From: Acanthacorydalis orientalis
Lineage: Eukaryota > Arthropoda > Insecta > Megaloptera > Corydalidae
Assembly: GCA_034766995.1 (NCBI GenBank)
Contig: CM068317.1
Coordinates: forward strand, 14,061,755 to 14,125,754
Reading direction: 5' to 3'
Length of the DNA stretch: 64,000 bases
Numbering within the stretch: the stretch's first letter is position 1; the number at the start of each line of letters is the position of its first letter. The translations under genes and the position numbers were made by a program. This document shows, piece by piece, positions 23,877-34,896 of the stretch. A model generated the notes under the pieces. The model saw only the letters and a list, made by a program, of their open reading frames with translations. It was not told where the DNA came from and did not search any database.

Positions 23877-23939
23877 AAGCCCATGTCTACCGGCCGAGCC
23901 GGCCAGCCGAAAGACAGCGTTACGCTCGTTTGACAGTCA
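23877..23939 (-). other. 5' UTR part of WSCD-like coding exon 1, with upstream splice acceptor
   Basis: On the minus strand a pyrimidine-rich TAATTTAATTGTTGCAG acceptor ends at 23940. The exon would then run TGACTGTCAAACGAGCG into a GC-rich leader before the start codon. This predicts at least one noncoding exon further right. Confidence 0.6.
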
Positions 23940-24552
23940 CTGCAACAATTAAATTATACATACTGATATCACTGAAGTGAAAGCTCGCTATTATATATAA
24001 TTATGGCCTATGGCGTTACAGTCAAGCTCCGCACGGACTAGATTTAATGATTACACCCTCATTTTAATAACACTAATGTGCGATTTCAATTAACACAAAC
24101 AAGCGTTCATTTTCGCACACATTTTTATGGCACTGCAATAAAGTACCTCAATGACCGCTGTTCGAATTTCTGACACGTTTTCAATTAATCGAGAGGCTTT
24201 CACGTTTTTTTTTCCTCCTGTATAGAATTAAAATCTATTAACGTTGAATGAAATTCGATATTTATCACCGGAGAAAAATTAAAGCGGGGAGTTCAGAATG
24301 AAAATTTTACATTTCGAATAATAGACTTTATCTGCAATCAAATTGTAGGATATGTGTTCATTCATTCATTCGTTCTTTGGGTTGTAAATAATTATGAACT
24401 TTTATGAATACTAATTATAAATATAAATCAATTATATCAAAACTAATTATAAATCAATTACAGTAAATTCAACCTAAAGCGATGAAGACACCTTTAAATT
24501 TTTTTCAATTTAAAGTAACTACATTTGAAATTAAGGATTATATCATATTTAA
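23940..24552. other. Probable first-intron sequence, nothing recognised
   Basis: AT-rich sequence between the acceptor and the piggyBac relic PB2. It has some CATTCATTCATTCG repetition at about 24360. Confidence 0.4.
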
Positions 24553-24680
24553 TTAACACTAGATTTACGGCGATTTTTGTATACCTATCTCTATGGACAC
24601 GCGTCAATTTGACGCATGAAAGAAATCATACATTTTCTTTAAAAAACAACTTAAAAAGCCACATAATTGTACACTATTAA

Positions 24681-25386
24681 GGGGACCCGGTGGTCTAGCG
24701 GCCTAAAATTTAAGCTATTTTAAAAATTTTTTTCTATATGAGGGTAATGAATAATGCTTTCAAATTTTTTTACACTTATTTTATTACTAATAGACTACAC
24801 AAAAATGAAAATAAAGACAAAAAAAAAATTTTTTTTAAATTAGAAAAATGATGCTGAAGTCTCCCTCTCTAAAAAAATGGAATTGCGTGGTGAATGATGA
24901 TTTATCTCTCCCTCTGATCTGAAATAAAACAATTGACGAATTTTTAATTAGTATAAGTATAGCTATCGCAGGAAGTGGAATAAAAAAAAATTGAGAAAAT
25001 GGCGCGTAGTCAAAAGTACAAGTTTGAAAACGACCAGTATTTTTGAATGTTTTGTTAATAAAAAAAATATAAATATTTTACGGAAACTATTACTTTTACT
25101 TCCAGCGAGAGCTAGAACTATTCAGAATAACATATTAAAATTTCAGACAAATCGGTCAAGTAGTTTTTTTTTTCTGGCCCCCGCAAGACGAAAAAAAGTA
25201 GTTTCGAGATAAACGCGTTTAAAGTTTCAAGCAAGTATATATTCTTCTACCTACCTGACCTTCTAATGGGCTGTAGATTCTGAAATACTCTGAATTTCGT
25301 CATCAAATTTTAACAGTATATTTTTAAGATACTATACTTTAAAAAAAAAAATCGATTTTTCGAAAATTCTAGACCACCGGGTCCCC
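24681..25386. mobile_element. 706-bp MITE with GGGGACCCGGTGG termini and TTAA target sites
   Basis: Inserted inside PB2. TTAA (24677-24680 and 25387-25390) flanks perfect inverted ends GGGGACCCGGTGGTCTAG. The uninterrupted target ACACTATTAACTT..AAATG exists in the duplicated PB2 segments at about 26034 and 26754, proving a clean insertion at TTAA. The interior has no transposase. TTAA targets fit piggyBac or Kolobok. Confidence 0.9.
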
Positions 25387-25658
25387 TTAACTTATAAATG
25401 AAACCATGAGATATATATTTATATTAAATTTATATTATTCAACGTTATTTTAGTATTCAACATTCATTCCGCGCATCTTCTACACATACTCAATTTTGTT
25501 CAACATTGTTTTGAAATGCAGATTAAACTGAAAGGATTTCGCAATTATTTTAATATCGAAAGAATTGATAAGTAAAACAGAATTTATTGAAAGAAACGTT
25601 CTGTTTCGATATAATTTATTTTTTTTTCTTTTTTATTTCAATGATTATTATTATACAT

Positions 25659-25765
25659 CAGAGGTGTGAAACTCACGGTCTTCGGGCCGCATGTGGCCCG
25701 CAGGACTCTAAAGTGCGGCCCGTCGTCCAAAGCTTCAAGTTGATTTTATTAAAATAATAAAATGG
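25659..25765 (+). mobile_element. hAT-like terminal fragment
   Basis: CAGAGGTGTGAAACTCACGG followed by GGGCCGCATGTGGCCCGCAG and a second GTGCGGCCCG resembles the GC-rich ends of hAT-superfamily elements. No matching opposite end or 8-bp duplication was found, so this may be one end of a larger broken element. Confidence 0.45.
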
Positions 25766-25850
25766 AATTTAAGAAAAATATAAAATACATTTTTAAAACA
25801 TTCCAAATTATTCTTCGTTGACAAAATAGTTCTTGCCAAAAGATGGTAAG

Positions 25851-26875
25851 TTTCTAACAAAAAATATTATTTTTTTAATTTCTCTAAGTTAAAATTTGCT
25901 GGTAACATTTGATAATAATACTTAAAATTAATATACTTTTTTAAAATCTTATAAATTCACTTGGTTTACGACGATTTTTGTATAGAAATCATACATTTTC
26001 TTTAAAAAACAACTTAAAAAGCAACATAATTATACACTATTAACTTCTAAATGAAACCATGAGATATATATTTATATTAAATTTATATTATTCGACATTA
26101 TTTCAGTATTCAACATTCATTCCGCGCACCTTCTACACATATACTCAATTTTGTTTACACACTTTCCGCAAACAATCTTTTTACACTTTGTACAGGTGTT
26201 GTTGCTTCCGTTTCTTTTCCTCGGACCACAAATAAAAAGCGTTTAGTGATTTCGCTTCACATGCTTCCCGAGCATACAAAATTACAATAAACGCAAGTAG
26301 CTTGGTGATTGAAATTGTCCAATCACTTTTTAAAACACGACGCGTCTCCGCTTCGGCACAACATTTTATAAATTCTATCATGTTTTTGCTTATTATCAAG
26401 TGGAAGGCACTGCTTACACTACCTGTCATCACATTTCCGTTTGCGTAGCCAGTAGGACCAGCGATGTCCTTGAATATTGTGTGGACAGGTGGTCTACCAC
26501 TAAATCCGCCTACTTCAAATAATGCTGTTTCTAACAAAAAATATAATTTTTTTTTTAATTTCTCTAATTTAAAATTTGGTTGTAACATTTGATAATAATA
26601 CTTAAAATTAATATATTTTTTTAAATTATTATAAATTCACTAGGTTTACGACGATTTTTGTATGCCTATCTCTACGGACACGCGTCAATTTAACGCATGA
26701 ACGAAATCATACATTTTCTCTAAAAAAACAACTTAAAAAGCAACATAATTATACACTATTAACTTATAAATGAAACCATGAAATATGTAGTTATATTAAA
26801 TTTATAATATTCAACATTATTTTAATATTCAATATTCATTCCACGCATCTTTTTTACACATACTCAATCAGCCTA
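25851..26875. repeat. Tandem segmental duplication inside PB2
   Basis: The segment beginning TTTCTAACAAAAAATATTAT at 25851 recurs at 26527 and continues through TTGATAATAATACTTAAAAT and TTTACGACGATTTTTGTAT to the CATTCATTCC block. Unit offset is about 676 bp. The first unit additionally holds the C-terminal transposase piece. Confidence 0.8.
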
Positions 26876-27779
26876 CTTCAAATTTCTTCCAAATTGTTCC
26901 ATCGACTGCAATTTCTGTATCATAGACTGCATCCAAATTTTGGAATGATCTGGAAATATTTGGGTCATTGTCGGACTCAAAATCGGATGGGATACGCGTC
27001 CTTTTCCTGCTTTGATGAAAATTCTGGAAATTTTCCTCTTCACTATCTGACGATTCCTCTGTTTGTCCACTTTCATCTGATTCGAGAATCTCAATTTCAT
27101 CCTCGTTTTCAGTCACTTCGTTTTCTTCCTCTTCACAGCTTGTGCCAGAGCACTCCTCACTTATCCTCACTATTTTCTGTAATATGTTACCACCTCTTCT
27201 AGACATATTCGGATGAATAAACAAGGGCTATTTGTCAAAACAGTGTAAAATTGAATTTCACAATAATATCACTAATACACAAAATGCACTAGCACTTTCT
27301 TCTTGAATGCACAAACTAATAGTAACTGTAACTTCAAAAATGTCTTCAGTCTATGACTGCAACTCACATACTGAGTTTCGTTTTTTCTTCTGACAGTTAT
27401 CCCTTTCTGCAATCATGGTTTTCCAACGTAGGGCATAGACAGTGACGCCGTACCACCCACTTCAGATTTGAGATACCGGGTTCGAAGTATCGCCGCTGCA
27501 TTGTTTATGTGTACGTTTGACGTTCACTTTCTTGAAAAACTAACTATTTTATCACGTTCATGTTTATTACTGCAGTGATGCTTTCATGAGTGAAGCCAAT
27601 TTACTAACATTTATGCTTACATTCAATGCGTCAAATTGACGTGTTGCCACATTTTTAATTTCAACACTGGAAGACTTCGAGAAAAAATAAACTTTGGATA
27701 TATATTCGTACTATGAGATTATTAAAAGTCGGCAAAAAATTCCAGCGCTAAATAGTAACAGTTTCTTTAATTTGGTCAT

Positions 27780-28019
27780 AAAACCTGAATTGCGTTAAAT
27801 TAACGCGAGTTATATATTCACATAATTCATGTGATGTCTATGAGAAGCTGACATAGACAGTTCCCATCAATAATAACTAATAAACATTCGGACTAGACAT
27901 CATCCGAGTTCTGTAAAAAGCTGAACCGACAGTTTCCATCGAATAGCGACAGACACAAACATCCGGGCTGGACAACGCCATGGGAAGCTGAATGGACAGT
28001 TCCCATCAAATAATAATAT
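27780..28019. repeat. Imperfect tandem repeats around AGCTGA..GACAGTTCCCATC
   Basis: Three diverged units (about 27843, 27919 and 27986) share AGCTGA, GACAGTT(C/T)CCATC and A(A/T)CATCCGGGCTGGAC-like segments at 67-76 bp spacing. They adjoin the GC-rich insert at 28020-28505 and may belong to its end. Confidence 0.6.
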
Positions 28020-28505
28020 CGGAAAAGTATATAAACCGATACAAATATAGATATAAGTAGATTCACCGGGATCTCCACCTCCCTACGATCGACAAATTTG
28101 TCTGCCGGTAAGCTCGCCGTTTGTACGGGCGTGCGAGGTCCAGCGAAAACGCCCTCGTCCGAGGACGAGGTACCAATGACCTCGTCGCCGAGCACTGCTC
28201 CTATCAGCGGCTTAGCCTGCTGATTGCGTAGTGTGAGGCGATTGTTGGTCACTGACCTGGCACACGCCACACAAAAGAGTCAGTAAGAGGTGTGCCTTCG
28301 CCGGCCGATCTGGAGCTCCGCTGAATTGTCACCGAGAGGCGGCCCCCTGGAGGGGGCTACGGAAAATGCTCCACAACTTAGAGATGAATTTCCCTTACCA
28401 TGCAACACCCAAGGGATATGAGCTACCCGAGTCGTGAGCGCATACGCTCGGTACTCAAGTAATGCAAGGACCCTTCAGGCCCGTGCTGCTACCGATCTTG
28501 ATTTA
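28020..28505 (-). mobile_element. GC-rich insert, probable retroelement 5' fragment
   Basis: The composition (about 55% GC) differs sharply from the surrounding AT-rich PB2. The minus strand is open from 28270 to 27893 and reads MACARSVTNNRLTLRNQQ then VLGDEVIGTSSSDEGVFAGP, a low-complexity acidic N-terminus of the kind found in non-LTR ORF1 proteins. No diagnostic domain is present, so a cellular origin cannot be excluded. Confidence 0.35.
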
Positions 28506-28637
28506 AGTAGATTTTTATAATTACATTTACACAGTAACATCTATGTAATTTTATAATAGACTCCGCTTGTGTTTTTTAATAAGAAGTTTCCGTAATACCA
28601 CCAACACAAAACTCGCGTCCTGTAAACCTAGTGTTAA

Positions 28638-28865
28638 AGGTGTGATTCATTGTGCGAGAAAGATACGTTTCTTACACACCTGTATCTATCAATTGAAATA
28701 AAATTATATATCAATCTGTTTAAGGCTGCAATAATGATAGCAAGATCTTCAATAAGGAACCAATTTTTAAACTGTTACTGATTTATTTCCCTAATCTATT
28801 CCTAGAACTTTTCATTGAAATAAATAATAGATTTAACATTAAATTCATTCCATGCACAAATGTTT
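28638..28865. other. Spacer between two piggyBac relics
   Basis: About 230 bp of AT-rich sequence with no feature. Confidence 0.5.
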
Positions 28866-28869
28866 TTAA

Positions 28870-30911
28870 CACTATATTTACGGGTATCGACTGTATACCT
28901 ATTTTTACTGAAATCCGTCTTTTTGACGGGTAAATTAAAATGCAAATTTGTGTAAATCTTTTTATCTTATATCAATAGGTTTTTATTAACAGTTTTATTT
29001 AGTACATTTTTTGCATATAAACTCCATTTTGAATGTACATTTTCCGCACACATACTTGTTACACTCAATACAGATATTATTAGACCTATTTTTCTTACAT
29101 AATCCGATTTGGCAAGACTTTCGTACATTAAGATTTTGTATAATTGGCAATGAATTGGAACTAGTATTTTGTTCGTCGCGAAAATCATATGCCCAGTTCT
29201 TCGGCCAATTGAAAAATAAAATTCTTTCTAGATATGTTTACTCCAGTGGTATTTTTATATAATATCCAGGCATTGATGGCTGCCAAATCTAAAATGTAAT
29301 AAAACAATTGAAGGGACCATCGACGGAACCCTGCTTTCACGCTATATTTTCTAGCCATTTGGTCTACAACATCCACCCAAAACTTCATTTTGTTGTAAAA
29401 TGTGATTGTTTCAGGGACACGTTTAGCATCACCTTCTATTGTGAGAATTTTATGTTTAGAACTGAGCAATAATACCTTTTTTTTGGCTTGGATTTGTAAA
29501 CTGTGAGAACGTACTCATCTGATTTATAAAGTTTTGTGGAAAATCGGATCATCTTGTCCTTCTTAGCCCTTGCAATTTTTGTTAATTCTCTTCTGTTTGC
29601 ACGTATAGTCTCCACAGGAGTTGTTTTTTTTGAAAGCAACTTTTTTCCAAGGGAAATGCTTGTGAAAAAGTTGTCAGTAGTAATGTTTCGTTCACGGTCT
29701 AAATTTTTTGCTTCATACGCCCCTCGGGCATACAAAATCGTTAGAAAAGCTCATAATTGTGACTTTGAAACTATCGAATCTTTTTTTAAAACTTTATGCG
29801 CCTCCATTTCAGTACATATTTTGATATACTCAATCATACCTTCATCAATTATCAGTTCAAATGCGCTACTTACATTGCCAAGCATAATATTTTTTTTGTG
29901 TAAGCAGTTGGTCCTGGCACATCTTTGAACATACTATTAGCTGGTAATCTACCACAACCTCCACCTTCTTCTAATATTTTCCATAAAGTTTCATCAAGAG
30001 AACGTTCGATCGAATTGTTTTCATTACTACAGGTATCATCAGCTTCTTATCACTTTCGCTCACAGGATCTGAAATAATACGCATCTCTTTCTTTTGCGAG
30101 ATATGTTATGAAGATTTTCATCATCACTGTCGTCAGAATCTTCAGTTTTGTTGTTCACGTTGCTAATTTCTTCCTCGCTTTCGCATAGTTCGGAAACACT
30201 TGCATCAGAATCCGATCCCGATAGGTCTTTATCTATACTGGTTAGTTTCTTTATCAATTCAATATCTTTTCGAGACTTGTCCATAATACCTAGCCAAGTA
30301 GGCAGAACATAAATGTAAAAAAATATTTCTTTATAGATAGATTTTCAAACTACTTTGAAAAATTCAAATCTTTATTTAGTAAATAAACTCCACTTCATTT
30401 TCTGCAAAATTCACTTTTGAAATAATCACTCGCTTTGCTCCAATTGTATCATAAATAACAAGTTCAGCCTCACTAAATTTTCAAATATCACATCCTTTCT
30501 CTGCAAACTGCACAGTTGAGATGATCATTCGTGATATGATAAAGTTTACTCTTTTTGTAAACAAATAGTTCAAAGCTGTTCGTTTACGTACTCGCTGCTA
30601 AACATCCGTTATTTACTTTGTTTTTCCTTACTCATTCTCATTTTTATTTTTGTTATTCCGCAACAATTGAGACGATTGATTGTAAATTAAGTAACCCGTC
30701 AATTTGACGGATTTTCGTAAAAATAGGTATACAACATATAGAAATAAAAAAAAATAGAAGTATTTCGGATAAAATGAGTGGAGATATATATTCACTACAT
30801 TATATCATTAAAAACCAATATATAATAACTAAAAAATAATAGTTACTAGTTCGGAATTTTTAAGCATGAAATCAGAAACCCGTCAAATTGACGGGTTCCA
30901 TAAATCTAGTG
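28870..30911 (-). mobile_element. piggyBac-like relic PB3, 2.04 kb, TTAA-flanked
   Basis: TTAA at 28866-28869 and 30912-30915; ends CACTATATTTACGG and (reversed) CACTAGATTTATGG. The minus-strand transposase starts at 30284 (MDKSRKDIELIKKL) with a long acidic Ser/Asp/Glu N-terminus. It continues with a GGGCGRLPANSMFKDVPGPT block near 29965-29905 and NITTDNFFTS (third-quarter Asp) near 29695-29660. VDVVDQMARKYS (the paired DxxD) lies near 29375-29340, and the Cys-rich finger CIECNKYVCGKCTFKMEF near 29077-29024. A region of about 120 residues, including the first catalytic Asp, is deleted after LYARGAYEAKNLD. Internal frameshifts are present. Confidence 0.88.
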
Positions 30912-30915
30912 TTAA

Positions 30916-31134
30916 AACAGATTCGACATTTAAGTAGGGAGCAAATTTTCGTTTGTTTGAATGATACGAACATTTAAAATGAATATTTAGTTCTCTTTTC
31001 AAAACTCGTCTACAATACACTTATTTTGAAGCGTACCCATCTCTGAAGCGACACATTAAGCATGCGTAAATACGTACAAAAATATAAAATAACTTTCAAT
31101 CTTTTCCTAGATTTATAAGGTCTATCGTTTATTA
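30916..31134. other. Spacer, nothing recognised
   Basis: About 220 bp AT-rich sequence between PB3 and the irritans mariner. Confidence 0.5.
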
Positions 31135-32428
31135 CGAGGGTGGTCCCAGAAGTATCCGGCCTGACCTAGAGATGGCGGTAGTTGTTTGAAAAATATCACT
31201 GTATTAGAAAGTATACAATCTATAAAGCATATGTTTCAAGTTTGAGGACGCCAGGTTGTTTAGTATTTGTTTGGCAGCCATCAATAGTGAACGTTTTCAG
31301 TGAATTTGTGAAAATGGAGAAAATTGGTCATCGTTACGTGATACAATACTTTTATTTGAAAGGCCTCAGCCCAACCAATATAAAAGCTGAACTGGATTCT
31401 ACTCTGGGTGAGTCTGCTCCTTCGTTTACAACAGTGAAATATTGGATAGCAGAGTTTAAACGAGGCCTTACGAGCTGCCAAGACGAGCATCGCAGTGGTC
31501 GACCAAATGAGGTGACGACTCCATAAATGGTGAAGAAAATCCACAAAGCGGTACTGGATGATCGTCGACTGAAAGTGCGCGAGCTAGCAGACATAGTAGG
31601 CATTTCAAAAAGTGCAGTACATCGCATATTATCTGAAAATTTGGACATGAGAAGGCTGTGTGCAAGATGGGTGCCGCGTTTGCTCACACTCGAGCAAAAA
31701 CAGTGTCGTGAAGATGTTTCAATTGAGTGTTTAGCGAAGTTTCACAGCAACAAAGCAGAATTTTTGCGCCGTTTCATAACCATGGATGAAACATGGGTCC
31801 ACCACTTCACACTCGAGACAAAAGAACAATCAAAACAATGGACTGAAAAGGGAGAACCGGCTCCAAAGAAGGCGAAGACCGGTTCATCTGCAAGCAAGGT
31901 CATGGCGTCGGTTTTTTGGGATGCGCGTGGGATAATTTTCATTGACTATCTTGAAAAAAGAAAAACTATCAACGGCGAGTATTATGCGAACTTATTGCAA
32001 CGTTTGAGCGAGGAAATCAATCAAAAACGGCCGCATTTGGCTAAGAAGAGAGTGTTGTTTCATCAATACAATGCACCAGCTCACAAATCCGTTATTGCAA
32101 TGGCCAAAATTAATGAATTAAAGTTTGAATTGCTACCTCACGCACCCTATTCGCCAGATTTAGCCCCCTCGGATTATTTTCTGTTCCCAGACTTGAAAAA
32201 ATGGCTCAATGGTCAAAGATTTCCCAATGATGAAGAAGTGATGTCGGCAGTTAATGGGTTTTTTGAGGAGCAAGACAGTTCTTATTACAAAAAGGGTATC
32301 GAACTTATTGAATATCGCTGGGAAAAGTGTATAGAGCTGAAAGGAGATTATGTTGAAAAATAAATATACTTTTTTCCAAAATTTTTGTGTTTTCTTTGTT
32401 GGGTCGGGTACTTCTGGGACCACCCTTG
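31135..32428 (+). mobile_element. irritans-like mariner family A, copy 1, full length, one stop
   Basis: Termini CGAGGGTGGTCCCAGAAGTA (31135) and CAAGGGTGGTCCCAGAAGTA (reversed, ending 32428), with TA on both sides. The transposase starts at 31314 (MEKIGHRYVIQYFYLKGLSP) and ends at 32363 (KGDYVEK). One TAA at 31524-31526 replaces the Glu codon still present in the copy at 59192. Helix-turn-helix segment: LADIVGISKSAVHRILSENL. First Asp: TMDETWVHHFT. The second Asp is lost: HQYNAPAHK instead of HQDNAPAHK. Third Asp is kept in YSPDLAPSDYFLF. Despite its length and clean ends, both lesions make it catalytically dead. Confidence 0.93.
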
Positions 32429-32804
32429 TACTTCTGCGATATGTTGTATGTCAGGTTTTGACGAATTTTTACTTTATTTCTATTCGAAACATTCTCTTTT
32501 AAATATTTTTATAAATTATCGATTAAATTACTATTAAGTTATTCACGGTTCAATCTTACTATCATTCAGTGTTAATTGACCTTTAATTATTAATAGTAAC
32601 TCTTAACAGTGACGTGACTCTCCCTGTCGAGGTTTTCTCGTTGAATAGAATATTTAATACTGTTCAGTTAATTATGTAGTCACCTTTGATTGAAGCTTAA
32701 TTGTGTACGGTTGATTGAATATTAGGGGCTTTAGTGTACTTCCGGACCTTGGGTACATGTTGTTGCCTTCTTGTACACTTTCTTTTATTAACTTTTGTAT
32801 AATA
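32429..32804. other. Spacer, nothing recognised
   Basis: AT-rich sequence between two mariners. Confidence 0.5.
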
Positions 32805-32838
32805 CGAGGATGATTTGAATAGTTCGCGGCCTAACATA

Positions 32839-34324
32839 CTAGGTAACCGAGAAAGTTCTGTCGTTGTTATTAATTCCAAGAATTGTTTACACTTGTCGAA
32901 TAAAATTCCAAGATTTGTTTATCAGTTATATTAGCATGTGTTTTACTGTTAATTGTTGAATGAATCTCGAATTGAAATTTTAATTTAAAAAATAATTCTT
33001 ACCCTAAAAAATGTCTGAAAAATAGTGTAATAATTGCGTGCTTGCTTTATGAATTTAAACTTGGGACTCACGCTACAGAACCTGCAAAAAATTGTACTGT
33101 GTTTGAAGAAAAGACAATTATATCAAGAACGGCCTAGAGATGGTTTAAAAAAATTTCTGCCGAGCATGAATCCATTAAAGACGAGACCAGATCAGGCAGG
33201 CCATCGAATTTAAATATCGACGAATCGGAGACAATGATTGAAACAAATTCCAGTTTAACGTGTCAACAGCTTGCAGAATTATTCAAAGTAAGTGACGAAA
33301 CAATGTGGGAGCATTTACACAAAATAGGAAAGAGTTGGAAATTAAGTGAATGGGTACCACACGAAGTAGATAAGTAGATAGATAGATAGATTATGTTTGA
33401 GGCGAGAGGAAGCTATCTTGCCACCCGGCACTTAGACTCGAAGTCCATTATGCCGTCCCTCGGCTGATCAAAACTACTGGGGAAGTCTCGCTTCCTTCCA
33501 GGAACCTATCATCCTGCCCGAGTTTATAGACTCTAGTTCGGCCGCGGTGAAGAGAAACTCCCCAAACCATCGTCACCTTCACCACTCGAATTAACTTCCA
33601 ATAACAAATTACAGCGTCTTACAATCTGTACATCTCTTATTTCACGACTAAAATCAGAGAACTTTTTGGATCAAATTTTGGCCACTGATGAAAAATGGAT
33701 ATTTATTCCAACTGCAAACGTACTCGCCACTGGCTTTCATTAGGTGATCCTGTCCCACAAAATCCTGAATGAAAGTTAACACCGGGAAAACTTCTTCTCT
33801 GTGTTTGGTGGACTTCAAAATGAATTATTCACCATGAATATCTACGAGTGGGTCAAACCCTCACGGAAAACATTTACAGTGAACAACTCCAACGAGTACA
33901 CGATGCATTAAAACAAAAACAACCAGCACTTGTAAATCATAAAAAAGTGTTATTTTTGCAAGATAATGGACGGCCACACATCTCAGTAGAGACCAGAACA
34001 AAAATTATGAATTTAGGCTGAGTGATCCTCCTCTATCCCCCGTATTCTCCAAACATATATCTCTATCATATTATCACCTATTTTTATCTTTGGATAATCA
34101 TATGTGTGATAAACAGTTAAATAATGAAGAAGAGTTAAAAATGGAGATGTCTACATTTTTTGAAAATAAAAGCAATCAGTTTTATAAAAATGGAATTTAT
34201 AAATTATCTTCTCGAGTTGTTCAATGCGAAGATGGACATTTTGATGAATAAAATTATTTTATGTAAAAATAAACAAATGTTTTTTTCTCGATTCAAAAAC
34301 GACAGAACTCTCTTGGTTACCTGA
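32839..34324 (+). mobile_element. mariner family G inserted in the family H mariner
   Basis: Termini CTAGGTAACCGAGAAAGTTC and (reversed) TCAGGTAACCAAGAGAGTTC, flanked by TA (32837-32838, 34325-34326). Removing it restores the family H leader (ACATA-TAAG). Coding remnants with stops: DETRSGRPSNLNIDESE near 33180-33230, LFKVSDETMWEHLHKIGKSW near 33280-33340, ATDEKWIFIPT near 33682, LQDNGRPHIS near 33955. The third Asp region is degenerate. It carries a further insert at 33372-33600. Confidence 0.88.
33372..33600 (-). mobile_element. 5'-truncated LINE 3' end with (GATA)n tail inside mariner G
   Basis: It interrupts the mariner coding sequence between GTAGATAA and ATAACAAATT. On the minus strand, about 205 bp of GC-rich 3' UTR-like sequence ends in (TATC)n, a simple-repeat tail typical of several non-LTR clades. 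The short ATAA on both sides may be the target duplication. Confidence 0.65.
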
Positions 34325-34896
34325 TATAAGAATATTTTAAATATTTGTGGCGCTTTACAAATCGATATCTATCTTATACATAACCTCAAAATCTATAATT
34401 AATGTGTCCAGGCAGTTTGTTGCAAACATTAATTTAAATAAATCTCTTTTTGTATTATTGTTGAAATGGATAAAATTTTTTTGTAAAAAAATCTCGACGC
34501 CAACATAAATCTTTAATGAGATGGAAAATATTCTGGGTGAGGGTGAATGTATTCACCTTTATATACATCCGTAAAGAAGTGGGTAGTTGAATTTCAATAT
34601 GCCCGTGCTAGCTTAGAAGATAACCCGCGTAGTGGACGTCCAAAAACTGAAACGACAGAAGAAATCAAACACAAAGTGCACGATATTGTCTTACAGGATC
34701 GGCGATTGAAGGTGTTCGAAATTGCTAAGGCTGTGGGTGTCTCAGATGAACGGGTGTATCACATCCTAACTGAAGAGTTAGGTATGAAAAAGCTATCGGC
34801 AAGGCGGGTGCCGCGTTTGCTGACAATTGATCATAAACGCAATCGAGTTAAAATTTGTTTGGATCTATGTAAGAGGAATATGACTGACTTTATCCG

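Larger units (their letters stand above)
24557..28633 (-). mobile_element. piggyBac-like relic PB2, rearranged and invaded
   Basis: TTAA at 24553-24556 and 28634-28637 flanks inverted ends CACTAGATTTACGG (left) and CACTAGGTTTACAG (right, reversed). Transposase remnants are on the minus strand. The N-terminal acidic region and DGTIWKKF motif lie at 27202-26870. A middle block (NVMTGSVSSAFHLIISKNMIEF and FIVILYAREACEA) lies at 26460-26250. A Cys-rich C-terminal finger (NTCTKCKKIVCGKCVNK) lies at about 26206-26156. The DDD catalytic core between the middle block and the finger is deleted. The left terminal region occurs three times (24557, about 25970, 26640), so the relic contains duplications as well as foreign insertions. 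Confidence 0.8.

Noticed and set aside
24991..25212. Open frame inside the GGGGACCC MITE
   Set aside because: No domain, low-complexity Lys/Phe tract, and the element is of MITE size; considered chance.
26894..27202. Plus-strand frame opposite the piggyBac N-terminus
   Set aside because: It is the antisense of the acidic minus-strand transposase start, and composition alone keeps it open.
29536..29928. 130-residue plus-strand frame
   Set aside because: Antisense shadow of PB3 transposase segments that carry real piggyBac motifs on the minus strand.
31314..32363. Active mariner transposase
   Set aside because: In-frame TAA at 31524 and Asp to Tyr in the second catalytic position.
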